Below, piece after piece: positions 36,314 through 46,060 of a stretch of DNA of 64,000 nt. Each line of letters begins with the position of its first letter. The stretch's first letter is position 1. Origin of the DNA: Methylocystis sp. MJC1 (GTDB lineage: Bacteria > Pseudomonadota > Alphaproteobacteria > Rhizobiales > Beijerinckiaceae); NCBI RefSeq assembly GCF_026427715.1, contig NZ_CP107558.1:471001-535000 (forward strand). Reading direction: 5' to 3'. Both the position numbers and the translations under genes were made by a program. Below the pieces are notes generated by a model. That model was given only the letters and a program-made list of their open reading frames with translations. It made no database searches and had not been told where the DNA came from.

Positions 36314-37174
36314 ATGACCAAGAAGCTTCTTTTCCTTTTCGACACGGATCCCGTCGCCAGCGTCTTCGACACGGTCGTCGGTTACGACGGCGGCGCCGAT
36401 CACATCATCGGTTATGGCGGCGTGACGCCGGAGAGCGTCGGCGCGCTCGTCGACGGCTGCATCTACACGCGCGGCCCCAAGGAAAAGCAATTTACGGCGA
36501 TCTTCGTCGGCGGCGGTTCGATGACCGCGGGCGAGGCCGTGTTCAAGGCGGTGAAGAAGCGCTTCTTCTCCAACTTCCGCGTCTCGGCCATGCTCGACTC
36601 CAACGGCTCGAACACGACCGCCGCCGCCGGCGTCGCGCTGCTCGCCAAGGCCGGCAATCTCAAGGGCAAGAAGGCCGTCGTCCTCGCCGGCACCGGCCCC
36701 GTCGGCATGCGCGCCGCCGCCATGCTGAACATCGAGGGCGCCGAAGTCGCCATCACCTCGCGCGACAAGTCGCGCGCCGACGCGGCCGCCAAAGCCATTC
36801 AGGAGCGCTTCGGCTTCACGCCCGTCGCGATCGAGGCCAAGGACAACGCCGCCCGCGCGGCCGCCGTCAAGGGCGCGCAGGTCGTGTTCGCGGCGGGCGC
36901 CATCGGCGTGACGCTGCTCGACGAAGCCGACTGGCAGAACGATCCGACAATCGAGCTTCTCGCCGACTGCAACGCGCAGCCGCCGCTCGGCATCGGCGGC
37001 GTCGAGGCGATCGACAAGGCCAAGGAGCGCCACGGCAAGATCGTCATCGGCGCGCTGGGCCTCGGCGGCCTCAAGCTGAAACTGCATCGCGAATGCGTCG
37101 GCAAGCTGTTCGAAAGCTCCGACCAGTTGTTCGACTGCGAAAACATTTACGCCCAAGCGAAGGTGCTGGCCTGA
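36314..37174 (+). CDS. mtdA: NADP-dependent methylene-H4MPT / methylene-H4F dehydrogenase
   Basis: The 286-residue protein begins KKLLFLFDTDPVASVFDTVVG and has the NADP loop VVLAGTGPVGMRAAAML near 128 and ALGLGGLKLKLHREC at the end, as in MtdA of methylotrophs. It interconverts methylene and methenyl forms of tetrahydrofolate (and methanopterin). fchA follows after one nucleotide. Confidence 0.94.
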   Translation: MTKKLLFLFDTDPVASVFDTVVGYDGGADHIIGYGGVTPESVGALVDGCIYTRGPKEKQFTAIFVGGGSMTAGEAVFKAVKKRFFSNFRVSAMLDSNGSNTTAAAGVALLAKAGNLKGKKAVVLAGTGPVGMRAAAMLNIEGAEVAITSRDKSRADAAAKAIQERFGFTPVAIEAKDNAARAAAVKGAQVVFAAGAIGVTLLDEADWQNDPTIELLADCNAQPPLGIGGVEAIDKAKERHGKIVIGALGLGGLKLKLHRECVGKLFESSDQLFDCENIYAQAKVLA

Positions 37175-37175
37175 T

Positions 37176-37805
37176 ATGAGCGCGAAGACGGAAACGATCG
37201 GCAAATTCCTCGACGAACTCGCGAGCAGCGCGCCGACTCCTGGCGGCGGCGGCGCGGCGGCGCTCTCGGGCGCCATGGGCGCGGCGCTGGTGTCGATGGT
37301 CTGCAATCTGACCATCGGCAAGAAGAACTATGAAGCCGTTTCCGAGGATCTGAAGAAGACCCTCGCCCGCGCCGAGGCGCTACGTGAAGAGCTGACCAAG
37401 GGCATCGACGAGGACGTCGTCGCCTTCAACACGCTGATGGGCGCCTATGGCCTGCCGAAGGCGACGGACGAAGAGAAGGCTGCGCGCACCGCCGCCATCC
37501 AGGAAGCGCTGAAGGTCGCGACGCTCGCCCCGCTTGCGACCTGCAAGGTCTGCTACGAGGTGATCGCGCTGTCCAAGGAAGCGGCCGACAAGGGCAATCT
37601 CGGCGTCATCAGCGACGCGGGCGTCGCCGTGCTCGCCGCTAATGCGGGTCTGCGTAGCTGCGCGCTGAACGTCTTCATCAACGCCAAGTCGATCAAGGAC
37701 CGAGATTTCGCCGAGACGCAGCTTGCCGAGGTCAATGCGCTGCTCGCCAAGGCGGCGGCCGAGACCGAAGCGGTCTATGAGGTCGTGCGCGGAAAGATTG
37801 GCTAA
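37176..37805 (+). CDS. fchA: Methenyltetrahydrofolate cyclohydrolase
   Basis: The 209-residue protein matches the FchA/formiminotransferase-cyclodeaminase family (LASSAPTPGGGGAAALSGAMG near 14-34, then SMVCNLTIGKKNY). It links 10-formyl-H4F and methenyl-H4F, joining the FtfL and MtdA reactions. The start lies one nucleotide beyond the mtdA stop, so the two are co-translated. Confidence 0.93.
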   Translation: MSAKTETIGKFLDELASSAPTPGGGGAAALSGAMGAALVSMVCNLTIGKKNYEAVSEDLKKTLARAEALREELTKGIDEDVVAFNTLMGAYGLPKATDEEKAARTAAIQEALKVATLAPLATCKVCYEVIALSKEAADKGNLGVISDAGVAVLAANAGLRSCALNVFINAKSIKDRDFAETQLAEVNALLAKAAAETEAVYEVVRGKIG

Positions 37806-37881
37806 CGCCATGAACGGCGGCTGACGCGCCTGCGCGCGCCGGCCGCCCAATAAGCGCGAAAGAACCGCGAGGGAGGAACCG

Positions 37882-39054
37882 ATGGACGTCCACGAGTATC
37901 AAGCCAAGGAAATTCTGGCCGCGCATGGCGTCGCCATTCCGCCCGGCACCGTGGCCTTCAGCCCGGACCAGGCCGTCTATGCGGCGACCGAGCTCGGCGG
38001 TTCCCATTGGGTCGTCAAGGCGCAAATCCACGCCGGCGCGCGCGGCAAAGCGGGCGGCGTGAAGCTCTGCCGCACTTATCACGAAGTGCAGCAGGCGGCG
38101 CGCGACCTTCTCGGCAAGCGTCTCGTGACGGGGCAGACGGGGCCGGAAGGCAAGCCCGTGCAGCGCGTCTATGTGGAGGTCGCTGATCCCTTCGAGCGCG
38201 AGATTTATTTGGGCTACGTTCTCGACCGCAAGCTCGAACGCGTGCGCGTCATCGCCTCCAAGCATGGCGGCATGGAGATCGAAGAGATCGCGCGCACCAT
38301 GCCCGACGAAATCCTGCAGGTGATCGTCGAGCCGGCGGTTGGCCTGCAGCAGTTCCAGGCCCGCGAGCTCGCCTTCCAGCTCGGCCTCAATATCAAGCAG
38401 GTCTCGCGCGCGGTGCAGACGATCATGGGCGCCTATCGCGCCTTCCGCGACAATGACGCGACCATGCTCGAGATCAATCCGCTCGTCGTCACCAAGGACG
38501 ACAAGGTGCTCGCGCTCGACGCCAAAATGTCCTTCGACGATAATGCGCTGTTCCGTCGCCGTCACATCGTCGAATTGAATGATCCCTCGCAGAGCGATCC
38601 GCGCGAGGCGCAGGCGCATGAGCACAGCCTGAACTACATCGGTCTCGACGGCGAGATCGGCTGCATCGTCAATGGCGCCGGCCTCGCCATGGCGACCATG
38701 GACATGATCAAGCACGCTGGCGGCAATCCGGCGAACTTCCTCGACGTCGGCGGCGGCGCCTCGCCCGAGCGCGTCGCGACGGCCTTCCGTCTCGTGCTGT
38801 CCGACCGCCGCGTGAAGGTGGTGCTCGTCAATATCTTCGCCGGCATCAACCGCTGTGACTGGGTCGCGCAGGGCGTCGTCGACGCGGTGCGTCAGGAGAA
38901 GATCGAGGGCGTGCCGCTCGTCGTGCGCCTCGCCGGCACGAATGTCGAAGCCGGCAAGAAGATCATCAGCGAGAGCGGCATTCCGATCATCCAGGCCGAT
39001 ACGCTCGCCGACGCCGCCCAAAAGGCCGTCGCCGCGTGGCAGAGCGTGAAGTAA
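37882..39054 (+). CDS. mtkA: Malate-CoA ligase beta subunit
   Basis: The 390-residue protein is a succinyl-CoA-synthetase beta homologue with an ATP-grasp start ([17 protein letters not shown], then [18 protein letters not shown]) and the C-terminal nucleotide motif [14 protein letters not shown] followed by FLDVGGGA. In the serine cycle context next to ppc and mclA it is the malate thiokinase subunit. GAGGGAGGA precedes the ATG. Confidence 0.93.
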   Translation: MDVHEYQAKEILAAHGVAIPPGTVAFSPDQAVYAATELGGSHWVVKAQIHAGARGKAGGVKLCRTYHEVQQAARDLLGKRLVTGQTGPEGKPVQRVYVEVADPFEREIYLGYVLDRKLERVRVIASKHGGMEIEEIARTMPDEILQVIVEPAVGLQQFQARELAFQLGLNIKQVSRAVQTIMGAYRAFRDNDATMLEINPLVVTKDDKVLALDAKMSFDDNALFRRRHIVELNDPSQSDPREAQAHEHSLNYIGLDGEIGCIVNGAGLAMATMDMIKHAGGNPANFLDVGGGASPERVATAFRLVLSDRRVKVVLVNIFAGINRCDWVAQGVVDAVRQEKIEGVPLVVRLAGTNVEAGKKIISESGIPIIQADTLADAAQKAVAAWQSVK

Positions 39055-39071
39055 AGCGCCGGGAGGGCATC

Positions 39072-39959
39072 ATGAGCATTCTCATCGACGAAAAGACGCC
39101 GATCCTCATCCAGGGCATCACCGGCGACAAGGGCAGCTTCCACGCCAAGGAAATGATCGACTACGGCAGCAATGTCGTGGCCGGCGTCACGCCCGGCAAG
39201 GGCGGTAAGAGCCATCACGGCGTGCCGGTGTTCAACACGGTGAAGGAAGCCGTGCGTGAAACGGGCGCGCAGGCCTCGATCACTTTCGTCGCGCCGGCCT
39301 TCTGCGCCGACGCGATCATGGAGGCCGCCGACGCCGGCATCCGCCTCATCTGCTCCATCACCGACGGCATTCCGGCGCAGGACATGATGAAGGTGAAGCG
39401 CTATTTCCTGCGCTTCCCGAAGGATCGCCGGCCGATGCTCGTCGGCCCGAATTGCGCCGGCATCATCTCGCCCGGCAAAGCCATGCTCGGCATCATGCCC
39501 GGCCATATCTACAAACAGGGCCCGGTCGGCCTCATCTCGCGCTCCGGCACGCTCGGTTATGAGGCCGCCTCGCAGCTCAAAGAACTGGGGCTCGGCATCT
39601 CGACCTCCGTGGGCATCGGCGGCGACCCGATCAACGGCTCGTCCTTCCTCGATCACCTCGTCCTCTTCGACAAGGACCCGGAGACGGAAGCCGTGCTGAT
39701 CATCGGCGAGATCGGCGGCCCGCAGGAAGCCGAGGCTTCCGCCTGGATCAAGGAAAACTTCTCCAAGCCGGTCGTCGGCTTCGTCGCGGGTCTCACGGCG
39801 CCCAAGGGAAGGCGCATGGGCCATGCCGGCGCCATCATCTCGGCGACGGGCGACAGCGCGGCGGAGAAGACCGAGATCATGAAGTCCTACGGCCTCACCG
39901 TGGCGCCCAATCCGGCCGAGTTCGGCTCGACGGTCGCGAAAGTGCTCAAGCGGGCCTGA
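39072..39959 (+). CDS. mtkB: Malate-CoA ligase alpha subunit
   Basis: The 295-residue protein has the CoA-binding start LIDEKTPILIQGITGDKG, PNCAGIISPGKAMLGIMP, and the phosphohistidine loop GHAGAIISATGDSA. It pairs with the beta subunit 17 nt upstream to activate malate to malyl-CoA. A GGGAGG site sets the start at 39072. Confidence 0.93.
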   Translation: MSILIDEKTPILIQGITGDKGSFHAKEMIDYGSNVVAGVTPGKGGKSHHGVPVFNTVKEAVRETGAQASITFVAPAFCADAIMEAADAGIRLICSITDGIPAQDMMKVKRYFLRFPKDRRPMLVGPNCAGIISPGKAMLGIMPGHIYKQGPVGLISRSGTLGYEAASQLKELGLGISTSVGIGGDPINGSSFLDHLVLFDKDPETEAVLIIGEIGGPQEAEASAWIKENFSKPVVGFVAGLTAPKGRRMGHAGAIISATGDSAAEKTEIMKSYGLTVAPNPAEFGSTVAKVLKRA

Positions 39960-40084
39960 CGGCGCCATCATCGAGCTTTCGCGTTCTCGATATAGATCGT
40001 GAAAGCTCGGTTGCCGTCTTCTTGTGAAGGATGCGCCGGCGCGGACCGCCGGCCTGGCGTTTCGTACGCTTTTAGGGAGCTTCT

Positions 40085-42832
40085 ATGACCGCCGAGAACC
40101 AGAACACGACAAGCGCGATCAGCCTTCCCTCGGCTTTCGCGACGCGTTCTGTCACGGAGGCTTCCGCCTTCCTGCGCGAGCAATTGCTCGCCGTCATCCG
40201 CCGCCATATGCCCGAGATCGAGGCCGTGGTTCGCGACTCGAAGGCGGGCGCAGGCCTTGCGCCGAAACAGATGGCGCGCGCGCTGCAGGCGCAGGGGATT
40301 ATCTTCCAGCTCGTCTCCATCGCCGAGCAGGCTTACGCCATGCGCCGCCGCCGGCGCATCGAGCGCGAAAGAGGGCACGACAAGCTGCTCGGCACGTTCG
40401 ATTACGTGCTCTCCAGCGCCGCCAATGCGGGCGTCGGCGCGGCGGAAGTGCGCGCGCAATTGCAGACGCTGCGCATCCGCCCGGTCATCACGGCGCATCC
40501 GACCGAAGCCAAGCGCGTTTCGATCCTCGAAAAATACCGCCGCATCTATCTGCTGATGCGCGAATTGGAATCCACGCGTTGGACCGACCGCGAGCGCGAA
40601 GCTTTGGTGAAGTCGATCTACGACCTCATCGAGCTTTTGTGGCTTACCGGCGAATTGCATCTGGAAAAGCCCACGGTCGAGCATGAAGTGCTCTGGGGAC
40701 AGCATTTCTTCCAGGAAAGCATCTTCGATCTCGCGCCGGAGCTTCTCTCCTCCTTCGAGCGCGCGCTGAAGCGCCACTATCCGCAAGAGAAGTTCGAGGT
40801 CACGCCCTTCTTCCAGTTCGGCTCCTGGATCGGCGGCGACCGCGACGGCAATCCATTCGTCACCAATGAGGTGACGCGCCAGACGATGCGGCTGAACGCG
40901 ACGGCGAGCCTCAATTATTATCGCAACCGCGTCGTCGATCTCGTGCGCATGCTGTCGATCAGCGAGCGCGCCGCCGTGATTCCGCCCGCCTTCAAGGAAG
41001 AGCTGTCGCGCCGCCTCAAGGAGCTGCCGGACGGCGCATCCATCGCGCAGCGCAACTTCAACGAGCCCTATCGCCAGTTCGTCACGACGATCCTGCGCAA
41101 GATCGACAACACGCTTGCGGCGACGAATGACGAGCCGACGACGGGTCCGCGCTATACCAGCGCAGACAAGCTCATCGGCGATCTGCTGCTGCTCGAATCC
41201 GTGCTGATCGACGCCAAGAGCGAGGCGCTCGCGACCGACCTCGTGCGCCCGCTGCGCCGCGCTGTGGAAATCTTCCGCTTCAGCACGGTGCGCCTCGACA
41301 TTCGCCAGAACACCACGCGCACCACCGCGGCGCTGCAGGAGTTGTGGCGCATCAAGACCGAGGGCGAGACGCCGCCGGAAGCGACGTCCGACGAATGGCG
41401 CGCGTGGCTAATGAAGGAGCTCGAAGCGCCGCGCGCAGCGCCAATCCCGCGTGACACGCTGACTGCTGATACGCGCGACATCATCGAGATGTTCGAGGTC
41501 GTCGCCGATATGCGCGCGCGGCTCGATCGTGAGGCCTTCGGCAGCTTCATCCTGTCGATGACCTCCTCCGCCAATGACGTCCTGGGCATCTATCTGCTGG
41601 CGAAAGAGGCGGGCCTCTTCGCCGACGCCGCGGGCGTCGACCATCTCACTCTACCGATCGTGCCGCTCTTCGAGACGATCACCGATCTGCAGGACGCGCC
41701 GGCGATCATGCGCGATCTGCTGCAGATTCCGCTCATCCGCCGCTGCACCCGGGCGCAGGGCGATCTGCAGGAAGTCATGATCGGCTATTCCGACTCCAAC
41801 AAGGACGGCGGCTTCCTGTCGTCGAACTGGGAGCTGTTCAAGGCGCAGGCGCGGCTCACGGAAGTGGGGCAGGAGATGGACATCGCCATCGCCTTCTTCC
41901 ATGGCCGGGGCGGCTCCGTCTCGCGCGGCGGCGCGCCGACCGGCCACGCCATCGCGGCGCAGCCGGCGGGCTCGATCCGCGGCCGTTTCCGCGTCACCGA
42001 GCAGGGCGAAGTCGTCTCCTTCAAATACGCCAATCGCGGCACGGCCGCCTATCAGATGGAGCTGCTCGCATCCTCCGTCTTCCAGCATGCGTTGAAATCC
42101 GAGCGCGAGGACGCGCTGGTGCCGCGCAAGGATTTCGACGAGGCGCTCGAGGAAATTTCCTTCGCGTCCTTCGCCGTCTATGAGCGGCTCGTCTCCGACC
42201 CGGATATCGTCACTTATTTCCAGGCTGCGAGCCCGCTCGAAGAGATCTCGCTGCTCAACATCGGCTCGCGTCCGGCGCGCCGCTTCGGCGCCAAGAGCCT
42301 CGCCGACTTGCGCGCGATCCCCTGGGTCTTCGCCTGGGCGCAGAACCGCCATTCGATCACCGGCTGGTATGGCGTGGGCTCCGGCCTCAAGGCCTATCTC
42401 GATACGCATGGCGATCGCGGCCTCGAATTGCTGCGCTGGATGTTCGAGGATTCGCGGCTCTTCCGTCTCATTCTCGATGAGGTCGAGAAGACGTTGGCGC
42501 TCGTCGATCTCTCGATCGCCAGGGCCTACGCCAGTCTCGTCGCCGACGAAGCCGTCCGCGAGAAGATCTTCAAGATGATCGAGGACGAATATGCGCTCAC
42601 CCGCGAGATGGTGCTGCGCGTGACTGGCGATCGCGATCTCACCGACCGCTTCAAGGAATATGCCGCGCGGCTAGAGCACCGGCTGCCGGTCATCAACGAA
42701 GTCAATCGCGAACAGGTCGAATTGCTGCGCCGTTTCCGTTCGGCGCAAGACGAGAACGAGAAGGAGGCTGTGAAAGCGCCTCTGCTCATCTCCATCAGTT
42801 GCATCGCCGCCGGCCTCGGGGCCACTGGCTAA
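40085..42832 (+). CDS. ppc: Phosphoenolpyruvate carboxylase
   Basis: The 915-residue enzyme shows the PEPC catalytic blocks VITAHPTEAKRVSIL (first active His), GGDRDGNPFVT, GYSDSNKDGGFLSSNWEL and FHGRGGSVSRGGAP. The C-terminus ends near IAAGLGATG instead of the classical NTG. It carboxylates PEP to oxaloacetate, the CO2-fixing step of the serine cycle. It lies between mtkB and mclA. Confidence 0.95.
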   Translation: MTAENQNTTSAISLPSAFATRSVTEASAFLREQLLAVIRRHMPEIEAVVRDSKAGAGLAPKQMARALQAQGIIFQLVSIAEQAYAMRRRRRIERERGHDKLLGTFDYVLSSAANAGVGAAEVRAQLQTLRIRPVITAHPTEAKRVSILEKYRRIYLLMRELESTRWTDREREALVKSIYDLIELLWLTGELHLEKPTVEHEVLWGQHFFQESIFDLAPELLSSFERALKRHYPQEKFEVTPFFQFGSWIGGDRDGNPFVTNEVTRQTMRLNATASLNYYRNRVVDLVRMLSISERAAVIPPAFKEELSRRLKELPDGASIAQRNFNEPYRQFVTTILRKIDNTLAATNDEPTTGPRYTSADKLIGDLLLLESVLIDAKSEALATDLVRPLRRAVEIFRFSTVRLDIRQNTTRTTAALQELWRIKTEGETPPEATSDEWRAWLMKELEAPRAAPIPRDTLTADTRDIIEMFEVVADMRARLDREAFGSFILSMTSSANDVLGIYLLAKEAGLFADAAGVDHLTLPIVPLFETITDLQDAPAIMRDLLQIPLIRRCTRAQGDLQEVMIGYSDSNKDGGFLSSNWELFKAQARLTEVGQEMDIAIAFFHGRGGSVSRGGAPTGHAIAAQPAGSIRGRFRVTEQGEVVSFKYANRGTAAYQMELLASSVFQHALKSEREDALVPRKDFDEALEEISFASFAVYERLVSDPDIVTYFQAASPLEEISLLNIGSRPARRFGAKSLADLRAIPWVFAWAQNRHSITGWYGVGSGLKAYLDTHGDRGLELLRWMFEDSRLFRLILDEVEKTLALVDLSIARAYASLVADEAVREKIFKMIEDEYALTREMVLRVTGDRDLTDRFKEYAARLEHRLPVINEVNREQVELLRRFRSAQDENEKEAVKAPLLISISCIAAGLGATG

Positions 42833-42894
42833 ATGCATCCTGACGCGCTTCCAGCAGGCGCATCTTTGGGACCAATGAAGAAAGGAAAGTCGTT

Positions 42895-43866
42895 ATGAGC
42901 TTTACCCTGATCGAGCAGGCCACGCCGCGCCTGCACCGCTCCGAACTCGCCGTGCCGGGCTCCGCGCCGGGCATGTTCGAGAAGGCCGCCCAGTCGAAGG
43001 CCGACCAGATCTTCCTCGACCTGGAAGACGCCGTCGCGCCGGACGACAAGGAGCAGGCGCGCAAGAACATCATCCAGGGCCTCAACGACATCGATTGGGG
43101 CAAGAAGGTGATGACGCTGCGCATCAACGGCCTCGACACGCAGTATTGCTATCGCGACGTCGTCGACGTTCTCGAGAACTGCCCGCGTCTCGACGTCGTG
43201 CTGATCCCGAAGGTCGGCGTGCCGGCCGACGTCTACGCGATCGACATGATGATCACGCAGATCGAGCAGTACAAGAAGCGCACCAAGCGCATCGGCATCG
43301 AAATCCTGATCGAGACCGCGCTCGGCATGGCCAATGTCGAAGCCATCGCCCAGTCCTCCAAGCGCCTTGAGGCCATGTCCTTCGGCGTCGCCGATTACGC
43401 CGCCTCGACCCGCGCCCGCACCACCGTCATCGGCGGCGTGAACCCGGACTACGGCGTTCTCACCGACAAGGACGAGAAGGGCAACCGCGACTACTACTGG
43501 ATGGATCAGTGGCACGCCGCCCAGACACGCATGATGGTCGCCTGCCGCGCCTATGGCCTGCGCCCGATCGACGGCCCGTTCGGCGACTTCAACGATCCGG
43601 AAGGCTATAAGGCCGCCGCCAAGCGCGCCGCCGTTCTCGGCTACGAAGGCAAGTGGGCGATCCACCCCTCGCAGATCGAGCTGGCCAACGAGGTCTTCAC
43701 GCCGTCGGAAGCGGAAGTGAATAAGGCCCGCCGCATCCTCGATGCGATGGCCCAGGCCGCCAAAGAAGGCAAGGGCGCCGTGTCGCTCGACGGCCGCCTC
43801 ATCGACATCGCCTCGATCCGCATGGCCGAGGCGCTCATCGAGAAGGCCAACGCCATGGGGGCGTAA
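42895..43866 (+). CDS. mclA: L-malyl-CoA / beta-methylmalyl-CoA lyase
   Basis: The 323-residue CitE-like lyase has SELAVPGSAPGMFEKAAQSKADQIFLDLEDAV (split across 17-48), the Arg/Glu metal-binding region and GKWAIHPSQIELANEVF near the C-terminus. It splits malyl-CoA into acetyl-CoA and glyoxylate, which closes the serine cycle. AGGAAAG precedes the ATG. Confidence 0.94.
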   Translation: MSFTLIEQATPRLHRSELAVPGSAPGMFEKAAQSKADQIFLDLEDAVAPDDKEQARKNIIQGLNDIDWGKKVMTLRINGLDTQYCYRDVVDVLENCPRLDVVLIPKVGVPADVYAIDMMITQIEQYKKRTKRIGIEILIETALGMANVEAIAQSSKRLEAMSFGVADYAASTRARTTVIGGVNPDYGVLTDKDEKGNRDYYWMDQWHAAQTRMMVACRAYGLRPIDGPFGDFNDPEGYKAAAKRAAVLGYEGKWAIHPSQIELANEVFTPSEAEVNKARRILDAMAQAAKEGKGAVSLDGRLIDIASIRMAEALIEKANAMGA

Positions 43867-43870
43867 TGAA

Positions 43871-44070
43871 CTCACCCTCTCCCCGCTTTTGCGGGGAGAG
43901 GGATTCTCCCTTCTCCCGCTTGCGGGAGAAGGCGTGACGGATGAGGGCCCTCACCCGACCCCTGCTGAGGCAGGGGCCACCCTCTCCCGCAAGCGGGAGA
44001 GGGAAGTCAGCTTCATCTAGATTGCCGATCGTGAGCGTCCCCTCTCCCGCTTGCGGGGGAGGGACAGGGA
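43871..44070. repeat. Array of four GC-rich hairpins between mclA and gck
   Basis: Successive palindromes built on CCCTCTCCCCGC / GCGGGGAGAGGG and CCTTCTCCCGC / GCGGGAGAAGG appear at about 43875-43902, 43909-43932, 43980-44004 and 44040-44065. The first could end the mclA transcript. They share the core of the hairpin at 35114. Confidence 0.75.
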
Positions 44071-44111
44071 GGGGGCGCCCCAAAGCCCCGCATCTTTCTG
44101 GAAAACCGCTA

Positions 44112-45389
44112 ATGTCCGACGACCACCGCCAGCTTCTCCGCGCCATGTTCGACGCCGCCGTCGGCGCCGCGCATCCGTCCCTTTGCCTGCCCAAGCACCT
44201 CGAAAAGGTCGCGCCGCCCAAGGGCCGCACGATCGTCATCGGCGCCGGCAAGGCGGCCGCCTCCATGGCGGCGGCGGTCGAGGCGCATTGGAAGGGCGGG
44301 CCGCTCGAAGGCCTGGTCGTCACCCGCTACGAGCACGGCGCCGAAACCAAGCAGATCGAGGTGATCGAAGCCTCGCACCCGGTCCCGGACGCCGCGGGCC
44401 GCGAGGCCGCCAAGCGCATTCTGCAAAAGGTGCAGGGCCTCACCGAGGACGATCTCGTGCTGGCGCTCATCTCCGGCGGCGGCTCGGCGCTGATGGCGCT
44501 GCCGGCCGAGGGTGTGACGCTCGAAGAAAAGCAGACCGTCAACAAGGCGCTTTTGAAGAGCGGCGCCAATATCTCCGAAATGAATTGCGTGCGTAAGCAC
44601 CTCTCGGCGATCAAGGGCGGCCGTCTTGCGCGCGCCGCCGCGCCCGCGCGCGTCGTGGCGGTGATGATTTCCGACGTGCCGAACGATGATCTCTCCGTCA
44701 TCGCCTCCGGCCCCACCGTGCCCGATCCCTCGACGCGCGAGGACGCGCTCGCGGTCATCGCCAAATATAAGATCGACGCGCCGGCCGCCGTGCTGAAGCA
44801 TCTCGCGAGCCCTGATTGCGAAACGCCCAAGCCCGGCGACGCCATCTTCAACCGCGTCGAGAACATCCTCATCGCGACGCCGCAAGGCTCGCTCGACGCC
44901 GCTGCGGCGGTCGCCAAGGCCGCGGGCTTTACGCCTTGCATCCTCGGCGATCTCGAAGGCGAGTCGCGCGACGTGGCGCTGGTTCACGCTGGCGTCGCCA
45001 AGCAGATCGCGCTCCACAATCAGCCGTTCCAGCCGCCCGTCGCCATCATCTCCGGCGGCGAGACGACCGTCACCGTGCGCGGCAACGGCAAGGGCGGCCG
45101 CGACGCGGAGTTCCTGCTGGGCCTGATGCTGGCGTTGGAAGGCTTCGGCGGCATCTCCGCCATCGCCTGCGACACCGATGGCATCGATGGCGTCGAGACC
45201 AACGCCGGCGCCATCATGACGCCCGACAGCTTCGCGCGCGCGCAGGCCAAGGGCGTCGATCTCAAGGCGCTCTTCGCCAACAACGACGCCTTCACGGCCT
45301 TCGAGGCGCTCGGTGATCTCGTGGTGACGGGGCCGACGCGCACCAACGTCAACGACTTCCGCGTGATCCTGGTGCCGAAGCAGGGCTGA
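44112..45389 (+). CDS. gck: Glycerate 2-kinase (MOFRL family)
   Basis: The 425-residue protein has the GckA pattern: IVIGAGKAAASMAAAV near 38, LISGGGSALMALP near 121, NCVRKHLSAIKGGRLA near 158, and the C-terminal MOFRL domain (SGGETTVTVRGNGKGGRDAEF). It phosphorylates glycerate to 2-phosphoglycerate, feeding PEP carboxylase. The upstream in-frame extension lies in the hairpin array and was discarded. Confidence 0.93.
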   Translation: MSDDHRQLLRAMFDAAVGAAHPSLCLPKHLEKVAPPKGRTIVIGAGKAAASMAAAVEAHWKGGPLEGLVVTRYEHGAETKQIEVIEASHPVPDAAGREAAKRILQKVQGLTEDDLVLALISGGGSALMALPAEGVTLEEKQTVNKALLKSGANISEMNCVRKHLSAIKGGRLARAAAPARVVAVMISDVPNDDLSVIASGPTVPDPSTREDALAVIAKYKIDAPAAVLKHLASPDCETPKPGDAIFNRVENILIATPQGSLDAAAAVAKAAGFTPCILGDLEGESRDVALVHAGVAKQIALHNQPFQPPVAIISGGETTVTVRGNGKGGRDAEFLLGLMLALEGFGGISAIACDTDGIDGVETNAGAIMTPDSFARAQAKGVDLKALFANNDAFTAFEALGDLVVTGPTRTNVNDFRVILVPKQG

Positions 45390-45396
45390 CGACACG

Positions 45397-45431
45397 CGCG
45401 GCGCAAGCCTCTTTGGGAAGCTGCGCCGCGC
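45397..45431. repeat. Palindrome after gck
   Basis: GCGCGGCGCA pairs with TGCGCCGCGC around a loop containing CTTTGGGA. A near copy, with the same loop, lies at 50158-50196 next to a tRNA fragment. Confidence 0.65.
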
Positions 45432-45514
45432 AATATAAAAACACTACAAGCGTCGCCGTTTCCAAACGAGCCAGTTTGGAAACGGCTGCGCGTCGGCTTG
45501 TGCCGCCTCGCATC

Positions 45515-45715
45515 AGGGCTCCGAATCCAGGTTAACAAACCCTACGCAGCCGCGTCATGCCCGCGCTTGTCGCGGGCATCCACGCCAGGACATTGCGACG
45601 CGCGGGTGCGTTATTCCGCTCATGTTCTCAGCTTTCCGCGTCGGCGCGGCGTGGATGGCCGCGACAAGCGCGGCCATGACGCCAGTGCACGTCTACTCGT
45701 TAACCCGAATTCGGA
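45515..45715 (+). repeat. Left arm of a ~200-bp inverted repeat
   Basis: The arm runs from AGGGCTCCGAATCCAGG to CTCGTTAACCCGAATTCGG and contains two internal hairpins. Its reverse complement lies at 48565-48773 with few mismatches at both ends. The pair brackets the riboswitch and TonB receptor gene. Confidence 0.8.
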
Positions 45716-45774
45716 GCTCTGCGTCCCAAGTCAACCAGCTTGACACAGCCTCACGGGCCCTATTCATTCAAGAT

Positions 45775-45950
45775 AACGGTTCCTTTCGGATCAAAAGGGA
45801 ATGCGGTGCGGGCTCTTCGGCCCAATGCCGCAGCTGCCCCCGCAACTGTAAGCGGTGAGCTTGAAGCCAGACAGCCACTGGGCGCAAGCTCGGGAAGGCG
45901 GCCTCACGTGACGACCCGCGAGCCAGGAGACCTGCCGTTGTTCGTGGTCA
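45775..45950 (+). promoter_or_regulatory. Cobalamin riboswitch
   Basis: The leader contains the AdoCbl riboswitch consensus: GCCGCAGCTGCCCCCGCAAC with TGTAAGCGGTGAG, GCCAGACAGCCACTGG, and the B12 box AGCCAGGAGACCTGCC at 45921-45936. It sits about 110 nt upstream of the TonB receptor gene and should turn that gene down when B12 is plentiful. Confidence 0.93.
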
Positions 45951-46060
45951 CGCGCGAAAGCGCCGGGCGGGGTGCACCGGGGCGGTCATCGGCTTCTGTC
46001 GTAAGGCGACGAGGTTGCGGCCATTCGCAGTGACGGTCCACGTCCGCTGCGAGTCAGCCC

